Positions 1 through 11,781 of a DNA stretch of 64,000 bases are shown here, piece by piece. Numbering within the stretch: position 1 is the stretch's first letter; every line of letters begins with the position of its first letter. This DNA comes from Flaccisagitta enflata (taxonomy: Eukaryota > Chaetognatha > Sagittoidea > Aphragmophora). A program made the translations under genes and the position numbers. The notes under the pieces were generated by a model. That model searched no databases. It was not told where the DNA came from and saw only the letters and a list, made by a program, of their open reading frames with translations. Location: NCBI GenBank assembly GCA_965153355.1, contig OZ231126.1, positions 74,710,001 to 74,774,000 on the forward strand. Direction: 5' to 3'.

Positions 1-640
<640 letters not shown>

Positions 641-644
641 GTGC

Positions 645-1080
645 CAACCCTACCCCTAAACCCAACTCTACCCCTAAACCCAACCCTACCCCTAAACCCA
701 ACCCTACCCCTAAACTCAACCTTCCCCCTAAACTCAACCCTACCCCTAAACCCAACCCTACCCCTAAACCCAACCCTACCCCTAAACTCAACCCTACCCC
801 TAATCTAAACCCTAGCCCTAAACTCTACCCTACCCCTAAGCCCAACCCTACCCCCAATCTAAAACCTACCCCTAAACCCAAACCCTACACCTAAACCCAA
901 CCCTACCCTTAAACCCAACCCTACCCCTAAACCCGACCCTACCCCTAAACCCAAAACTATCCCTAAACCCAACTCTACCCCTACCCCTAAACCCTACCCC
1001 TAAACCCAACCTTAGCCCTACACCCATCCCTTTCCCTTAACTCAACCCCACCTTTAAACCCAACCCTACCCCTAAAACAC
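645..1080. repeat. Interstitial telomere-like tandem array
   Basis: About 430 bp of tandem CCCTAAACCCAACCCTAC units (18 bp) with point changes. This is a higher-order, degenerate version of the CCCTAA metazoan telomere motif. Coding frames through it (PTLPLN repeats) are by-products of the period being a multiple of three. It lies about 100 bp outside the left end of the giant inverted repeat. Confidence 0.85.
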
Positions 1081-2028
1081 GATTCCAACCCATCCAATTG
1101 TTCAACCCTGTTGAAATTGGTGATTCAACTATGGTTGGAAAAGTTTAAAATTAGTACGGCCGTCTCCTACACATAGACCAAAACATTTTATATAGTTTTA
1201 GAAAAAAATCAGCTCAATCGGCTCATTTTTATAAGTTTTACAGCAATTTTTAATAAATAAAAAATTATGCAAATAATTTTTGAATAAAATTTGGAATAAC
1301 CATAAGATTTATAAAGATTAAACTAATTGCGATGATTTTTTTTTAAACTATACAAAAATTTTTACCCTATTTATTAAGATAAGTTGAAATTTAAAAAATG
1401 TGAAATCTTGATGAGGTCAAGTCGCAAGCTTCAGTTTGAAAGATGCAAACATTTTCACTCAATAAAACCACCTTTAATTAGCCTAGATCTCTAAAATTTT
1501 ATGATATAAATAAAATCAAGATACCTAAAATCTATCCTCCAGTCTAGGTCGTCATTGCTCCCATCGTACTGTATCTGAAATTTATTCCGATATTGTTTGA
1601 TTCAATGCGACGTTACCGCCTTATTCCTTTTCTGCATCGGTTTTTTAGTCTTTTTGCTTTTGTTCTATCTTTGTTTATGTTTTATCTTTGGCTTTTTTTT
1701 TTTCTATCGAGCCCAAGATTTTGGGTTTGCTTTTTGTTCGTTTTTTTTTTCAATTTGTTTTGTTGGCAAATTTTTTTCTACATTGATATGTAGTTTTCCC
1801 GGCGATTGAACTTCGACGTCAGACTTGATGGCGCTACTCGGCTTTCATGTACAATTATACAACCGATGTTGCATTTGTATCAATTGAACCTTCTCCATAT
1901 AAAAAGTGTAAACGGAAGTAGTAATGAGCGAAAGGCGACGTGGGCGTTTAGTATTGCCTTTTATATGAGAGTCCATAAAATGAGAGAACAGATTCGTATG
2001 AGTAGCCGGTTTGAAGTAACCGTTTGAA

Positions 2029-2532
2029 TTTTTGATTTGATTTGATGGACATTTATTGTACAAAAATGCACAAAGGGACGATATGGATTAAACAAAAAAG
2101 TCCAATCCCTTCCCCCCAAATTAAGGCGGAAACTACGAGCATGTACAGTTCTAGACTACGTACATAGTTCATTGAAAACAAAACAAAACAAAACAAACAA
2201 AACAAAAAATAAAAAAACAGTTGATACTATTAAGAGCGAAAAATAAGAACGTTTATAGTTGATCATTGGTTCAATGCGTAAATTATACTATATCATTGCA
2301 GTTATGCAATGTGTAAGGCTTGAGCAAGATATTAGCGAGAAATATTCATGAAATTGCATAGTTCATAGTGTTTGTTTTTTTTTTTTTTTTTTGGAAAGGA
2401 AAAGCTAGCAAATCGAACGTGCCTATAGTGATAAAGGAAAAAGAAATTTATGGCCAATAATATGATCCAAAGGAGACAGATGACTATTGTCATTCGGCGG
2501 CGAATAATTTTGTACAAGCAATTTTACATGTT
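2029..2532 (-). mobile_element. 5'-truncated LINE copy with 8-bp TSD
   Basis: A 504-bp insertion missing from the other arm, where the intact site lies near 42880. It is flanked by the 8-bp direct repeat CGTTTGAA (2021-2028 and 2533-2540). On the minus strand it ends in TTGTACAATAAATGTCC followed by ATCAAAT repeats, resembling the 3' end of the full-length LINE at 3915, so it is a 5'-truncated retrocopy of a related LINE. An AAAAC microsatellite lies inside at about 2178-2210. Confidence 0.8.
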
Positions 2533-2540
2533 CGTTTGAA

Positions 2541-3233
2541 GAAAAAAAGAATCGTGCATGTGGTTATGAGGGCTAGAACACGAAGCAGCTAGGAAGTGAA
2601 ACACAGTCAAAAGCTGAGCAGGAGGCTAGATACCAACTAATTGGCCCAGGTCAAGAATAACGCGGAACATGATCACAAGGAAGTACAGTGGAATCGTTTA
2701 AACACAAAAAAAATTTTGATTGAATAATTTAAAACAAAAATAATGCTATCAGTTTTTTTTATTACATAATAGTGCTATCAGTTTTTTTTACTATGTTCAA
2801 AAACTGAAGAGAAAATCATTTTTTATATTAATCTACATATAAGGATTTTGATTTAATAAAATAATTTCATCTAATATTAAGAGGTCATTTAAATACAGAA
2901 TGACATATTTTTTTTCTCGTTTATGTTAACTTGCTGTATGTGCAATAATACTTGCTGTATGTGCAATAATACTTAAGTCACATTTTAATATTCTAACATT
3001 CTAATTATTTAAATAAACCAACCAATAAATCACATCTACAATTGAATGCACAGTTAAAGGTTTATCAAAATAGTTAAAAAATACAATTGAACTGTACTAA
3101 AAAATTCCAAAAATACATAACAGTAAATCTTTTTTCATTTTTTCTTAAACTTTAAAAAAGTCCAAACTTCAAAAGTCCTAATTGAAACATCATTACCCTG
3201 CCCTTTCTTCAGTCCTACAAGCAATTAAAATAA
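2541..3233. other. AT-rich arm sequence without genes
   Basis: Single-copy-like AT-rich DNA with an inverted partner at 42020-42860. The tract GTGCTATCAG followed by eight T (2773-2789) is the empty site for the terminal-hairpin element at 42474-42626. No coding potential seen. Confidence 0.7.
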
Positions 3234-3434
3234 CAAGGCCGGATACACGGCTACCCCAGTCGTGTGCAGGTGGGCAGGGGCCATAATTGAGGTCAGTGGA
3301 GCATTTGGGCAGGAGCAGTAAGGCCAAAAACCCCATTAATGCCGAAAAAGTAAAGTGTGACGGACCGACGGACGGACCGACAAACCAACGGATGGACCGA
3401 CAAAGCGGGGTTTAGAGTCGCGTAGCACGAAACT
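3234..3434 (+). mobile_element. THE element, subfamily TCGCGTGC
   Basis: Begins CAAGGCCGGATACACGGC, carries the subterminal motif AGTCGTGTGC, then a GGACCGAC tandem block, and ends with a decayed hairpin followed by an A run. Its partner in the other arm is 41811-42019, so it predates the inverted duplication. Confidence 0.85.
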
Positions 3435-3589
3435 AAAAATATAATATATTACATAGATTTGTATAAAAAACATATCTTTTTTATAAAAACAATTAGGAAT
3501 ATTCTAAAAAAATTGAAGGCTTAATTTGGCCTTAAAAACAAAAACATGAAACCTTAAGAAAAAAAAAATTAACAATCTTATAAAAAAAA

Positions 3590-3830
3590 CAAGGCCGGAT
3601 ACACGGCTACCCCAGTCGCGTGCGGGTGGGCAGGGGCCATATTTGAGGTCACTTGATCTCTTGGGCAGGAGCAGTGAGGCCAAAGACCGCAAAAAAACAA
3701 AAAAAATAAACTGTGACGGACCGACGGACCGACGGACGGACCGACGGACGGACCAACGGACGGACCGACGGACGGACGGACCGACGGTTGGACCGACAAA
3801 GTCGGGTGTAGAGTCGCATAGCACGCGACT
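3590..3830 (+). mobile_element. THE element, subfamily TCGCGTGC
   Basis: Full-length copy: CAAGGCCGG start, subterminal AGTCGCGTGC, an expanded GGACCGAC block (about 3714-3797) and terminal hairpin GTCGCATAGCACGCGACT followed by A5. Inserted in an A-rich tract. Inverted partner at 41447-41656. Confidence 0.9.
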
Positions 3831-3914
3831 AAAAATTAAAATAATAACATCACTTTATTAAAATATGCAAATCATTTAACTTAAAGCGTGCATCACTTTA
3901 CAACGAGACTCTCG

Positions 3915-4370
3915 AAATGAAATGAAAGACATTTATTGTACAAGCAACAAGGACGAGTACAAAGGGACGGTATGGATTCAAGCAAGGAGTCAAATCCCTT
4001 CACCCCAGATACATAATTACGTTCGTGTACACAGAATATAAATACAATCAAAAGATCCATAAATAAATTGTTTCTAGTGCGAGCAAGGTAGGCATGGCAG
4101 AATAAGTTCAAGTCTTTAAATATCAATGACAGGTTCAGAGTGACAAGCTGAGAAGCAGACAGACCGAGAAGCAGACACACTAGAGAAGTGTCGTTGTAGG
4201 CAGTTGGTCAGCAGTAGTTGTTGGCCCTAGCCATATGAATGGACCTAGGGGCTGTTTCTCGTCCGACTCATCCCCCGCAGATCCTTACCCAAGGTAGTCT
4301 ATGTAAATAGTACTGAAATTGGGGGGATCTGGCTAAGAATGGAACTAGCAAGGGGATAAGACAGTTGTCA

Positions 4371-4427
<57 letters not shown>

Positions 4428-4643
4428 GGGCAAGATAATCTATCGAGACACATTCTAGTATGCGAAGAGACTACTTGTTGATTATCTACATAGGTTTAAT
4501 AAATTTTCTAATGGAGTTTTCGCGGATTCAAAGGCCCTTTCATCAGCATTGTAATTTTCAACTAATTTTTTAACGTCTGGGCTAAAGGTTGACATCTTGG
4601 TCAATAGCTTTTTGTTAGAGAGCCACTATCAAAGCCTATTTTT
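3915..4643 (-). other. LINE 3'UTR
   Basis: Non-coding LINE tail downstream of the foldback insertion. It contains a (GA)n(CAGA)n microsatellite at 4374-4428 and ends CAATAAATGTC plus ATTTC repeats. The AATAAA close to the end is the probable polyadenylation signal. Confidence 0.7.
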
Positions 4644-5504
4644 AGACCTGGTATGCATCCTCGAGGTTAAATGGCGACTTTAGCCCTTTGGTTGACTGAA
4701 GGAACCCATAAATGTTCATTTTTATAGAATTCCAGGTAGCAAGGGCTCTATATCTGTCAGGGGTATTACCCCCATTTTCTTCTCGGTTTTCAAGTCTCTC
4801 AATTTGACACATTTTAGCTTCTTTCCTTTATAACTTCTTGTAGAAGTGAATAAAACCCCTGGGATTGGTTTTATTTGAAAGATGATATGAATTAGATTTC
4901 CTTAAACTATAAACCTGGGATGAGGGGCCCTAAGGGGCCCCTAGGGGGCCCTTGAGGGAACCCCAAATGTCCAAAAATGGCAGAATTGCAACAAAATTTT
5001 TCCATTCAAATCTTACTTGAACTACTTGACAAACTCATTCGTAACATCATTTGACCTATCTAGTAACTTTATAAAAGAAAAGGGATACAAATGGCAAAAA
5101 GGGCCCCTAAGGGTACTCAACGTAAGGTCCTAAATACCCCAAAAACCCTGCACATCTTAAAAATTCAAAAATTTTCATTGATAAAAGACTGGGATCAAAT
5201 GCATGCAATTTGATTTGAAATATGATTTGATGAAAAGGTATAACTAATTCAATGCTTGTAGTGAGGGGCCCAAAAGTCCCCAGAAGGGGGCTCAAAAGTA
5301 CCCAGTAGGGGGCCCTAAATGTCTAAAAACTGGAAAATTTTATACAAATTGAGAATTTTCTCTATTTTAGTTCTAACAACCACCGAAAATTTATTATAAG
5401 AATATTGTTGACCTTCTCTGATAAATATCTTGGCGATTGCTAAGGTATTCACATAGCAAAAGGGGCCCAAAGGGTACCCTAAATGCAAAGTAAAGCTAAA
5501 ACAA

Positions 5505-5672
5505 GGCCAACACCTTACAGTCGCGTGCGGTCCTTAAGACCATAAGACTGAAAGACTAAAAGACTAAATATAAATTGACTTAAAATGACTTAAAATGACG
5601 TAAAACACGAACAAAAGCAAAGTTTTACCGACGGACCAACGGACCAACTGACGGACCGACCAACAGACAGGT
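5505..5672 (+). mobile_element. Diverged THE element in foldback left arm
   Basis: CAAGGCCAACACCTTACAG start, AGTCGCGTGCGG subterminal motif, several TGACTTAAAA repeats and a GACGGACCAAC block. The terminal hairpin is missing. Its inverted counterpart at 7918-8105 is complete, so this copy lost its end and a short duplicated flank follows. Confidence 0.7.
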
Positions 5673-6135
5673 ACTCACATAGCAAAAGGGGCCCAAAGGG
5701 TACCCTATATGCAAAGTATAGCTAAAAAATTAGAATTTGGAATCTGGGAAAGAAAATGTCTTGGCTCTATCTTTAACAGTTTAGGAGCCAGAGCTCTCTG
5801 AATTGAATGACCATTTTGCTGAAATGCACTTTTTCTATAGGGATTGCAGAAGTAATTTTGGCAATGTTTTCATTCAAACCAATGTCATTTCTAAACAAAA
5901 AAAGATACAGTTGAGCTTCACTAGAGCGCATTGCCAGACACCAGATACTAGATACCAGATTGGTGCCATATGAATGAACGATCCAAGGGTTTTCTAGCGG
6001 TCTAAAATTTAAATGAGTTTCTTTGAGTTTCAATGGCTTAATCAACCATTCAAAGCTGCGTCCAGCGATGTATGGCAAGGGACTTCAGGGACATCACTGT
6101 CGGGCTTGAAAGTTTGTCGGGCTTGAAAATGTGTT

Positions 6136-6159
6136 GTGAACAAATTTTGTAGGAAGGAG

Positions 6160-6215
<56 letters not shown>

Positions 6216-6260
6216 AAGACAGACAGACGGACAGACAGACGGACAGACAGAAAGACAGAC
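6136..6260. repeat. (GA)n(CAGA)n microsatellite
   Basis: Pure GA then CAGA/CGGA units in the foldback left arm. Inverted counterpart at 7396-7526. Confidence 0.95.
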
Positions 6261-6300
6261 AGATAAACAACAGAAAAACTTTATCGAATCAAATTTTACG

Positions 6301-7359
6301 GGGGAAAAAATAAATGAGTTAGCAAAACAAAATGAGGCAAAAGTTTGAATGATATGTGATAATGATTAGAATGCTTTGCCTCATCCTACTATACAGTTTT
6401 TTAAATATTTTTTTGGCACAATACACTAAATTGTATGAATCAATTGAAAACAATCGACTTGATAAAGAAGTAACCATTTTGATAAGAATCACTCGTTTAT
6501 TTGTTACTTTTTTTGCATACAGAAAGCATAGAAATCATGGCAAATCAGTAAAAAGGCTGTCGTGATTGGATTTGCCGTTGTGCTTGGAATTGGCTTTGAA
6601 GTCCCTAGGCTCCAAGCTGCCATACATCACTGGCTGCGTCCATACCCCAAACCTATTTATTGGTCCTGAATCAGCCACAACAGACCGTAAATCTCTTGAC
6701 TCTTGCAGGTTTAAAACTGGCCCTATCACGACACAGATTGCGTAGTGATGCATATAGGGAATAAGAATGGGTTCCCCTTTGTAGAAATGACCTGTTTTTT
6801 GGTAGAAGTGAACCGTTTTTTTCTCATAAGCGACCTGCAAGATGACAGGTCCCTAATGGAGCCTGGCAGAGCTTTGCAGGTCACTTTTCTTCTTGAAAGA
6901 TGTTAGAGTACAGAACAGAGCCCTTTACAGGTCACTAACTTCATGTCTATTAGTTAAAGAAACCTGTTGAAGGCTCCGTTCTATACTCTAACTTTTCACT
7001 AGAGGAGAAGTGACCCGTAAGGCTCTGCAGTTGCGGATTTGTTTTCCACAAACTTGTCATAAAGTGACCTGCAAGTGATCAGTCATTCCAGGTTGCTTTT
7101 CTGCATAAAATGGGTTTCCATAAATCCTTACTTTCTGCGTCGTGCCTATCAGCCCTTGAATCTTCCCTTTCAGACTTCAATTTAGCTGTGTCTTGTCTCA
7201 GAGGATAAACCTAGGTTCTGAGCTTGTTTCCTTTCAAGGATCTAGGAGGATTAGATAAATCATTGGAAATGTTCATATTTTTGTCAGTACATGGGCTTTT
7301 CAGTCCCGTGCTACGCAACTTCACCCCGCTTTGTCTGTCTGTCGATCAGTTGGTCCCCA
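6301..7359. other. Loop of the foldback element with inner inverted repeat
   Basis: Non-coding. Contains a smaller inverted repeat: GCAGAGCTTTGCAGGTCACT (about 6868) pairs imperfectly with sequence ending GGCTCTGC at about 7031, symmetric about 6945. The motif GACCTGCAAG recurs. Nothing coding seen. Confidence 0.6.
7302..7356 (-). mobile_element. THE end fragment
   Basis: Hairpin-end fragment with CAGTCCCGTGCTACGCAACT followed by the GCTTTGTCTGTCTGTC block. The rest is missing. Confidence 0.6.
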
Positions 7360-7395
7360 TTAGAATTTGATTCATAAAGTTTTTCTGTTGTGTTT

Positions 7396-7396
7396 A

Positions 7397-7429
<33 letters not shown>

Positions 7430-7451
7430 TTTTCTGTCTATCTGTCTGCCA

Positions 7452-7526
<75 letters not shown>
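7396..7526. repeat. (CTGT)n(CT)n microsatellite
   Basis: CTGT units then an uninterrupted CT run. Inverted partner of 6136-6260. Confidence 0.95.
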
Positions 7527-7529
<3 letters not shown>

Positions 7530-7917
7530 TTTTCAAGCCCAACAAACTTTCAAGCCAGACAGTCACGTCCCTGAAGTCCCTTGCCATACATCGCTGGACG
7601 CAGCTTTGAATGGTTGATTAAGCCATTGAAACTCAAACAAACTCATTTAAATCTTAGACCATTAGAAAACCCTTGGATTGGCACCCTTCATTTGGCACCA
7701 ATCTGGTATCTGGTATCTGGTATCTGATATCTGGTATCTTTTTTTTTTTTGAAACGACATTGGTTTGAATGAAAACATTGCCAAAATTACTTTTGCAATC
7801 CCTTTGGAAAAAGTGCATTTCAGCAAAATGGTCATTCACTTCAGAGAGCTCTAGCTCCTAAACTGTTAAAGATAGAGACAAGACATTATCTTTCCCAGAT
7901 TCTAAATCCCAATTTTT

Positions 7918-8105
7918 AGTCGCGTGCACGCGACTCTACAACCCACTCTGTTCGTCTGCCGGTCCGCCCGTCGGTCTGTCGGTCCATCGGTAACACTTTG
8001 CTTTTGTTTGCGTTTTATGTCATTTTAAGTCAATTTATATTTAGTCTTTTAGTTTTTTAGTCTTATGGTCTTAAGGACTGCATGCGACTGTAAGGTGTTG
8101 GCCTT
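7918..8105 (-). mobile_element. THE element, complete, in foldback right arm
   Basis: Perfect hairpin AGTCGCGTGCACGCGACT at one end after a T run, then the GTCYGTC block, then TTTAGTCTTTTAG repeats. The opposite end has GCATGCGACTGTAAG (inverse AGTCGCATGC) and closes with TTGGCCTTATTTT. Confidence 0.85.
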
Positions 8106-8774
8106 ATTTTAGCTATACTTTGCATTTAGGGTACCCTTTGGGCCCCTTTTGCTATGTGAATACCTTAGCAATCGCCAAGATATTTTCAAAGAAGGTCAAA
8201 GATATTCTTATAATAAATTCCAGGTGGTTGTTACAACTAAAATGGAGAAAATTCTCAATTTGTATAAAATTTTCTGGTTTTTGAACATTTAGGGCCCCCT
8301 ACTGGGTATTTTTGAGCCCCCTACTGGGGACTTTTGGGCCCCTCACTACAAGCATTGAATTAGTTATACCTTTTCATCAAATCATATTACAAATCAAATT
8401 GCATGCATTTGATCCTAGTCTTTTATCAATGAAAATTTTTGAATTTTTAAGATGTGCAGGATTTTTGGGGTATTTGGGACCTTACGTTGAGTACCCCTAA
8501 GGGCCCTTTTTGCCAACTGTATCCCTTTTCTCTTACAAAATTACTAGATAGGTCAAATGATGTTGAGAACAAGTTTGTCAAGTAATTCAAGTAAGATTTG
8601 AATGGAAAAATTACCAGATTTTGTTGCAATTCTGCCATTTTAGGACATTTGGGGTTCCCTCAAGGGCCCCCTAGGGGCCCCTTAGGGCCCCTCATCCCAG
8701 GTTTATAGTTTAAGGAAATCTACTTCATATCATCTTTCAAATAAAACCAATCCCAGGGGTTTTAATCACTTATA

Positions 8775-8945
8775 CAAGAGGTTATAAAGGAAAGAAGCTA
8801 AAATGTGTCAAATTGAGAGACTTGAAAACCGAGAAGAAAATGGGGGTTATACCCCTGACAGATATAGAGCCCTTGCTACCTGGAATTCCATAAAAATGAA
8901 CATTTATGGGTTCCTTCAGTCAACCAAAGGGCTAAAGTCGCCATT
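8775..8945. other. End segment of foldback right arm
   Basis: Reverse complement of 4680-4860. Contains no gene; the open frames here are chance frames in the arm. Confidence 0.6.
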
Positions 8946-11699
8946 TCACTTCGAGGATGGAGGGTATGAGATTGATAGTGCCACTCTATTTTTGTTGAGA
9001 TCAAAGAGACGAGTGGATAGTGTTTTTACAGACGCATACTCATGTAGCAGGGAAGTTCGAATGTAAGATGGCAAATGCAAGCAAGTTCTCAAGGCCTCAT
9101 TTTGGATTTTGTCAAGCTTCATGAATTGTTGTTTTGGGGCAGCTAGGAAACAGAAGCTTCCATATTCAATGATTGGTCTAATGTAGGTTTTGTAGAGTTG
9201 GACCAAGACCTTTGGTTCAGCTTTGGACCTGGATAGAACGCGAAGTACATTCAACCTTTTTTGAGATTTTGTACAAATAGCCTCTATGTGATTTTTAAAG
9301 GTTAGTTTATCATCAATCTCAATTCCAAGGAACTTGGCCTGATTGGTCGGTCGTATTATGTCGTTGAATAAATGTAGTGAGTAGTTTTCCCCATCAGAAG
9401 ATCGGAGCCTTTCAATGAACATGAACTTAGATTTTTCTCCATTAAGTTTTACTCTCCATCTCCGGCACCAGCCTTCGAGCATGTTCAAAGAGTTTTGTAA
9501 TTTACGGACTGCATACGGGCGGGTGTAGGCTGACGTCCAGATAGCAGAATCATCTGCAAACTGGGAGAGGCTACTTAATTTTTTGATGTCTTCAGGGAAA
9601 TCATTAACATAGATGATATAGATCAATGGAGAGAGTGGACTTCCTTGGGGTGTTCCTGCTCCTAAGGTCACTTTCTTGGAGGTGCATCCCTCATACAGTA
9701 TAGTGAGTGATCTTCCTGAGAGAAAAGAGCTTATGAGTCTAATGATCTTATCTGGTAAATTAAGATTCTTTTTCAGTTTGTACTTTATACCGTTGTGCCA
9801 GCATTTGTCAAAAGCTGCTTCAGCATCTAGGAATAGCGCAGCAGTAGTCTGTCCTTTCTTAAAGCCCAAGTGGGCTTCTTCTGAAAGGCGCAGAAGTTGT
9901 TCTGTAGTCATATGATGCTTTCTAAACCCACTTTGTGAAGATGAAAAAAGATTATTTGCCTCTAAGTGTTCAGAAAGTCGTTTTGCTAGAATTCTTTCAA
10001 ATAATTTTCCAATGCATGAAAGCAGTGAAATTGGACGAAAGTTTTTTGCATATTTGCAATCTTTGTTTGGCTTAGGAATCATTTTGACCAATGCTTCTTT
10101 CCAAATAGAGGGGAAATGGCCTACTTGGATGGCGTCTGAAAAGAGTTGACATAAGCGGGTCTTTGTTTCTATTGGCATTTTTTTCATGAGATGATAACTA
10201 ATCCCATCTTTACCAACCGCTGATTTATTTTTGCATTTAGCCAAATTCAAGTCAAACTCTTCCAGCGTCACCGCCTGACAAAGATGGGAACTGTCTGTTT
10301 GAGAGTGCAGTGATGAATCATTGGGGCTACATTTGAAAGCTTTTTCATTTTCAAGTATATAGCGTTCAACTGAGACTTTCCAGCCATTGTCAAATCCCTC
10401 AAATTCAGGTTCTTGATGGATTTTCTCAAGCCGATTAGCAAAAAGATCAGCTTTTTCTTGACTTGTAGTTGCAACATTGCCATTTTCATCTTGGACAGGC
10501 CTCGCTTTGGATGAAACTGACTCGTTTTGCATGATTTGCCCTGAGACGAGTTTGAAAGTCTTGAAAAACTGTTGTGTATTACTAGTTTTGTTAAGAGTTT
10601 GGCAATGATTTTCAAGCATTATTCGTTTTTCATTTTTTTGAAGCTTTTTTATGTCATTGCCAAGCTTATTAATTCGAGACATAATGCTTCTAACAAGATT
10701 AGCATCATTCCGAAGAAGAGCTTCATTCTTCTCTCGTCGCAGTTTTCGTTTTTCCTTTACCTTCATTTCAATCTCAGGGGTGAATTTGCATTTCTGTTTT
10801 CTCTGTTGCTTGGTTAGCGGACATGCATTTTCAAATGCCTCCTGAATTTGCTGAGTGATGACAATTGCATTACTGTCCACCTCATTGGGGGTGGTTGCAA
10901 TACTGAGTGGTGTATGAGCTTTGAGTTCTCGTTCCCATTTTATCATATTCATTTTTTCAACTTTTCTCATAAATTTTTGGGAGATGGGGGTGGGGGCATC
11001 AAATTGAAGAGTGAGATGCAGTGGGTAGTGGTCGCTACCAACATCAAAACCCACCCAAAACTCATGAAAAAATTTTCCAGAATCATAATTTCCTATCATC
11101 AAGTCAAGAGACTCTTCTTTGCCTGAGTATGGGTCGCATCTTGTCTTTGAGAAGTCATTGTACACTATAAGCTGGTTACCTGAAAGTGTTTCAAGTAGAT
11201 CGCGTCCAAGACAGTCAGTTTTGGAAGAGCCCCAGTACAAGTTCTTACAATTAAGATCACCGGTCAGAATAGTGTTTTCCCTTAGTTTACTCAAGTAGCC
11301 AAACACTAAAGAGTTAGGTGAGCAAAGTGGCGGGTTATAATAGGTAAAAACATTCAAAGCTGGCCGTTCATCATTGCCTAATATTTTTATTCCTATGATT
11401 TCGTCATGTTTGAACTGGTGTTTTACTTCTTCAATTTCAACCACGTCTTTTATATCTTCTCTTGTCATTATAAGGCTTCCCCTAGCACCACCATTTGGGT
11501 TTGATTCCCTCCTTGCTGCGCAGTTATAGCCATCAATTTCGAAGTTAATGTTAGTTGGAAGTTTGGTCTCATTTAAACAAAGTATCTCTGGATAACTCAT
11601 TTCAGAAAGATAGTGCTGCAGGTTTTCTTTGTTAGCGCGCGCTCCACGAATATTCAGCTGAAGGATTTCATATTTGTACAATTTATTAGTCAAATTCAT
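8946..11699 (-). CDS. LINE ORF2: apurinic-like endonuclease and reverse transcriptase
   Basis: A 917-residue protein that would nick target DNA and reverse-transcribe the LINE RNA. The N-terminal exonuclease-endonuclease-phosphatase domain spans about 10-235, with LNIRG (15-19), NETKL (43-47), GDLN (147-150), SLDLMIG (197-203) and GSDHYPL (221-227). A basic linker precedes the reverse transcriptase: FRPISLL near 554, motif A LDAEAAFD (624-631), motif B GTPQGSPLSP (682-691), catalytic FADD (714-717) and LGIEID near 791. No RNase H domain follows. Length and layout fit Jockey-type ORF2. The last 12 residues come from an inserted foldback element: rejoining the duplicated AAAAATAG site predicts an ancestral end NKNRL followed by two stops. 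All catalytic motifs are intact. Confidence 0.93.
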   Translation of the reverse strand: MNLTNKLYKYEILQLNIRGARANKENLQHYLSEMSYPEILCLNETKLPTNINFEIDGYNCAARRESNPNGGARGSLIMTREDIKDVVEIEEVKHQFKHDEIIGIKILGNDERPALNVFTYYNPPLCSPNSLVFGYLSKLRENTILTGDLNCKNLYWGSSKTDCLGRDLLETLSGNQLIVYNDFSKTRCDPYSGKEESLDLMIGNYDSGKFFHEFWVGFDVGSDHYPLHLTLQFDAPTPISQKFMRKVEKMNMIKWERELKAHTPLSIATTPNEVDSNAIVITQQIQEAFENACPLTKQQRKQKCKFTPEIEMKVKEKRKLRREKNEALLRNDANLVRSIMSRINKLGNDIKKLQKNEKRIMLENHCQTLNKTSNTQQFFKTFKLVSGQIMQNESVSSKARPVQDENGNVATTSQEKADLFANRLEKIHQEPEFEGFDNGWKVSVERYILENEKAFKCSPNDSSLHSQTDSSHLCQAVTLEEFDLNLAKCKNKSAVGKDGISYHLMKKMPIETKTRLCQLFSDAIQVGHFPSIWKEALVKMIPKPNKDCKYAKNFRPISLLSCIGKLFERILAKRLSEHLEANNLFSSSQSGFRKHHMTTEQLLRLSEEAHLGFKKGQTTAALFLDAEAAFDKCWHNGIKYKLKKNLNLPDKIIRLISSFLSGRSLTILYEGCTSKKVTLGAGTPQGSPLSPLIYIIYVNDFPEDIKKLSSLSQFADDSAIWTSAYTRPYAVRKLQNSLNMLEGWCRRWRVKLNGEKSKFMFIERLRSSDGENYSLHLFNDIIRPTNQAKFLGIEIDDKLTFKNHIEAICTKSQKRLNVLRVLSRSKAEPKVLVQLYKTYIRPIIEYGSFCFLAAPKQQFMKLDKIQNEALRTCLHLPSYIRTSLLHEYASVKTLSTRLFDLNKNRVALSISYPPSSK

Positions 11700-11781
11700 G
11701 ATGAATCAAGGCCGGTCCCTTCTTGGCTTTGTGGAGCTGATGAAGATGGCGCACTAGGAGAGAAGGCTGGAAAGCACTTTT

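Larger units (their letters stand above)
4644..8985. mobile_element. Foldback element with ~1.65-kb inverted arms
   Basis: Left arm 4644-6300 is the reverse complement of right arm 7360-8985, with a loop of about 1 kb. The 8-bp direct repeat CTATTTTT flanks it (4636-4643 and 8986-8993). Joining those repeats restores a sensible LINE ORF2 end. The terminal ends are only loosely inverted until a shared CATCCTCGA. The arms hold GGGGCCC-rich stretches, THE relatives and a (GA)n/(CAGA)n microsatellite on each side of the loop. No transposase is visible. An 8-bp duplication is used by hAT and some other superfamilies; I do not assign one. Confidence 0.8.

Noticed and set aside
3234-3434. Terminal-hairpin elements as tRNA-derived SINEs
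   Set aside because: No recognisable A or B box in either orientation and no long target duplications; the terminal hairpin and tandem core argue otherwise, though a SINE origin is not strictly excluded.
8803-9066. An 87-residue plus-strand frame
   Set aside because: Lies across the foldback arm and the antisense of LINE ORF2; no independent support.
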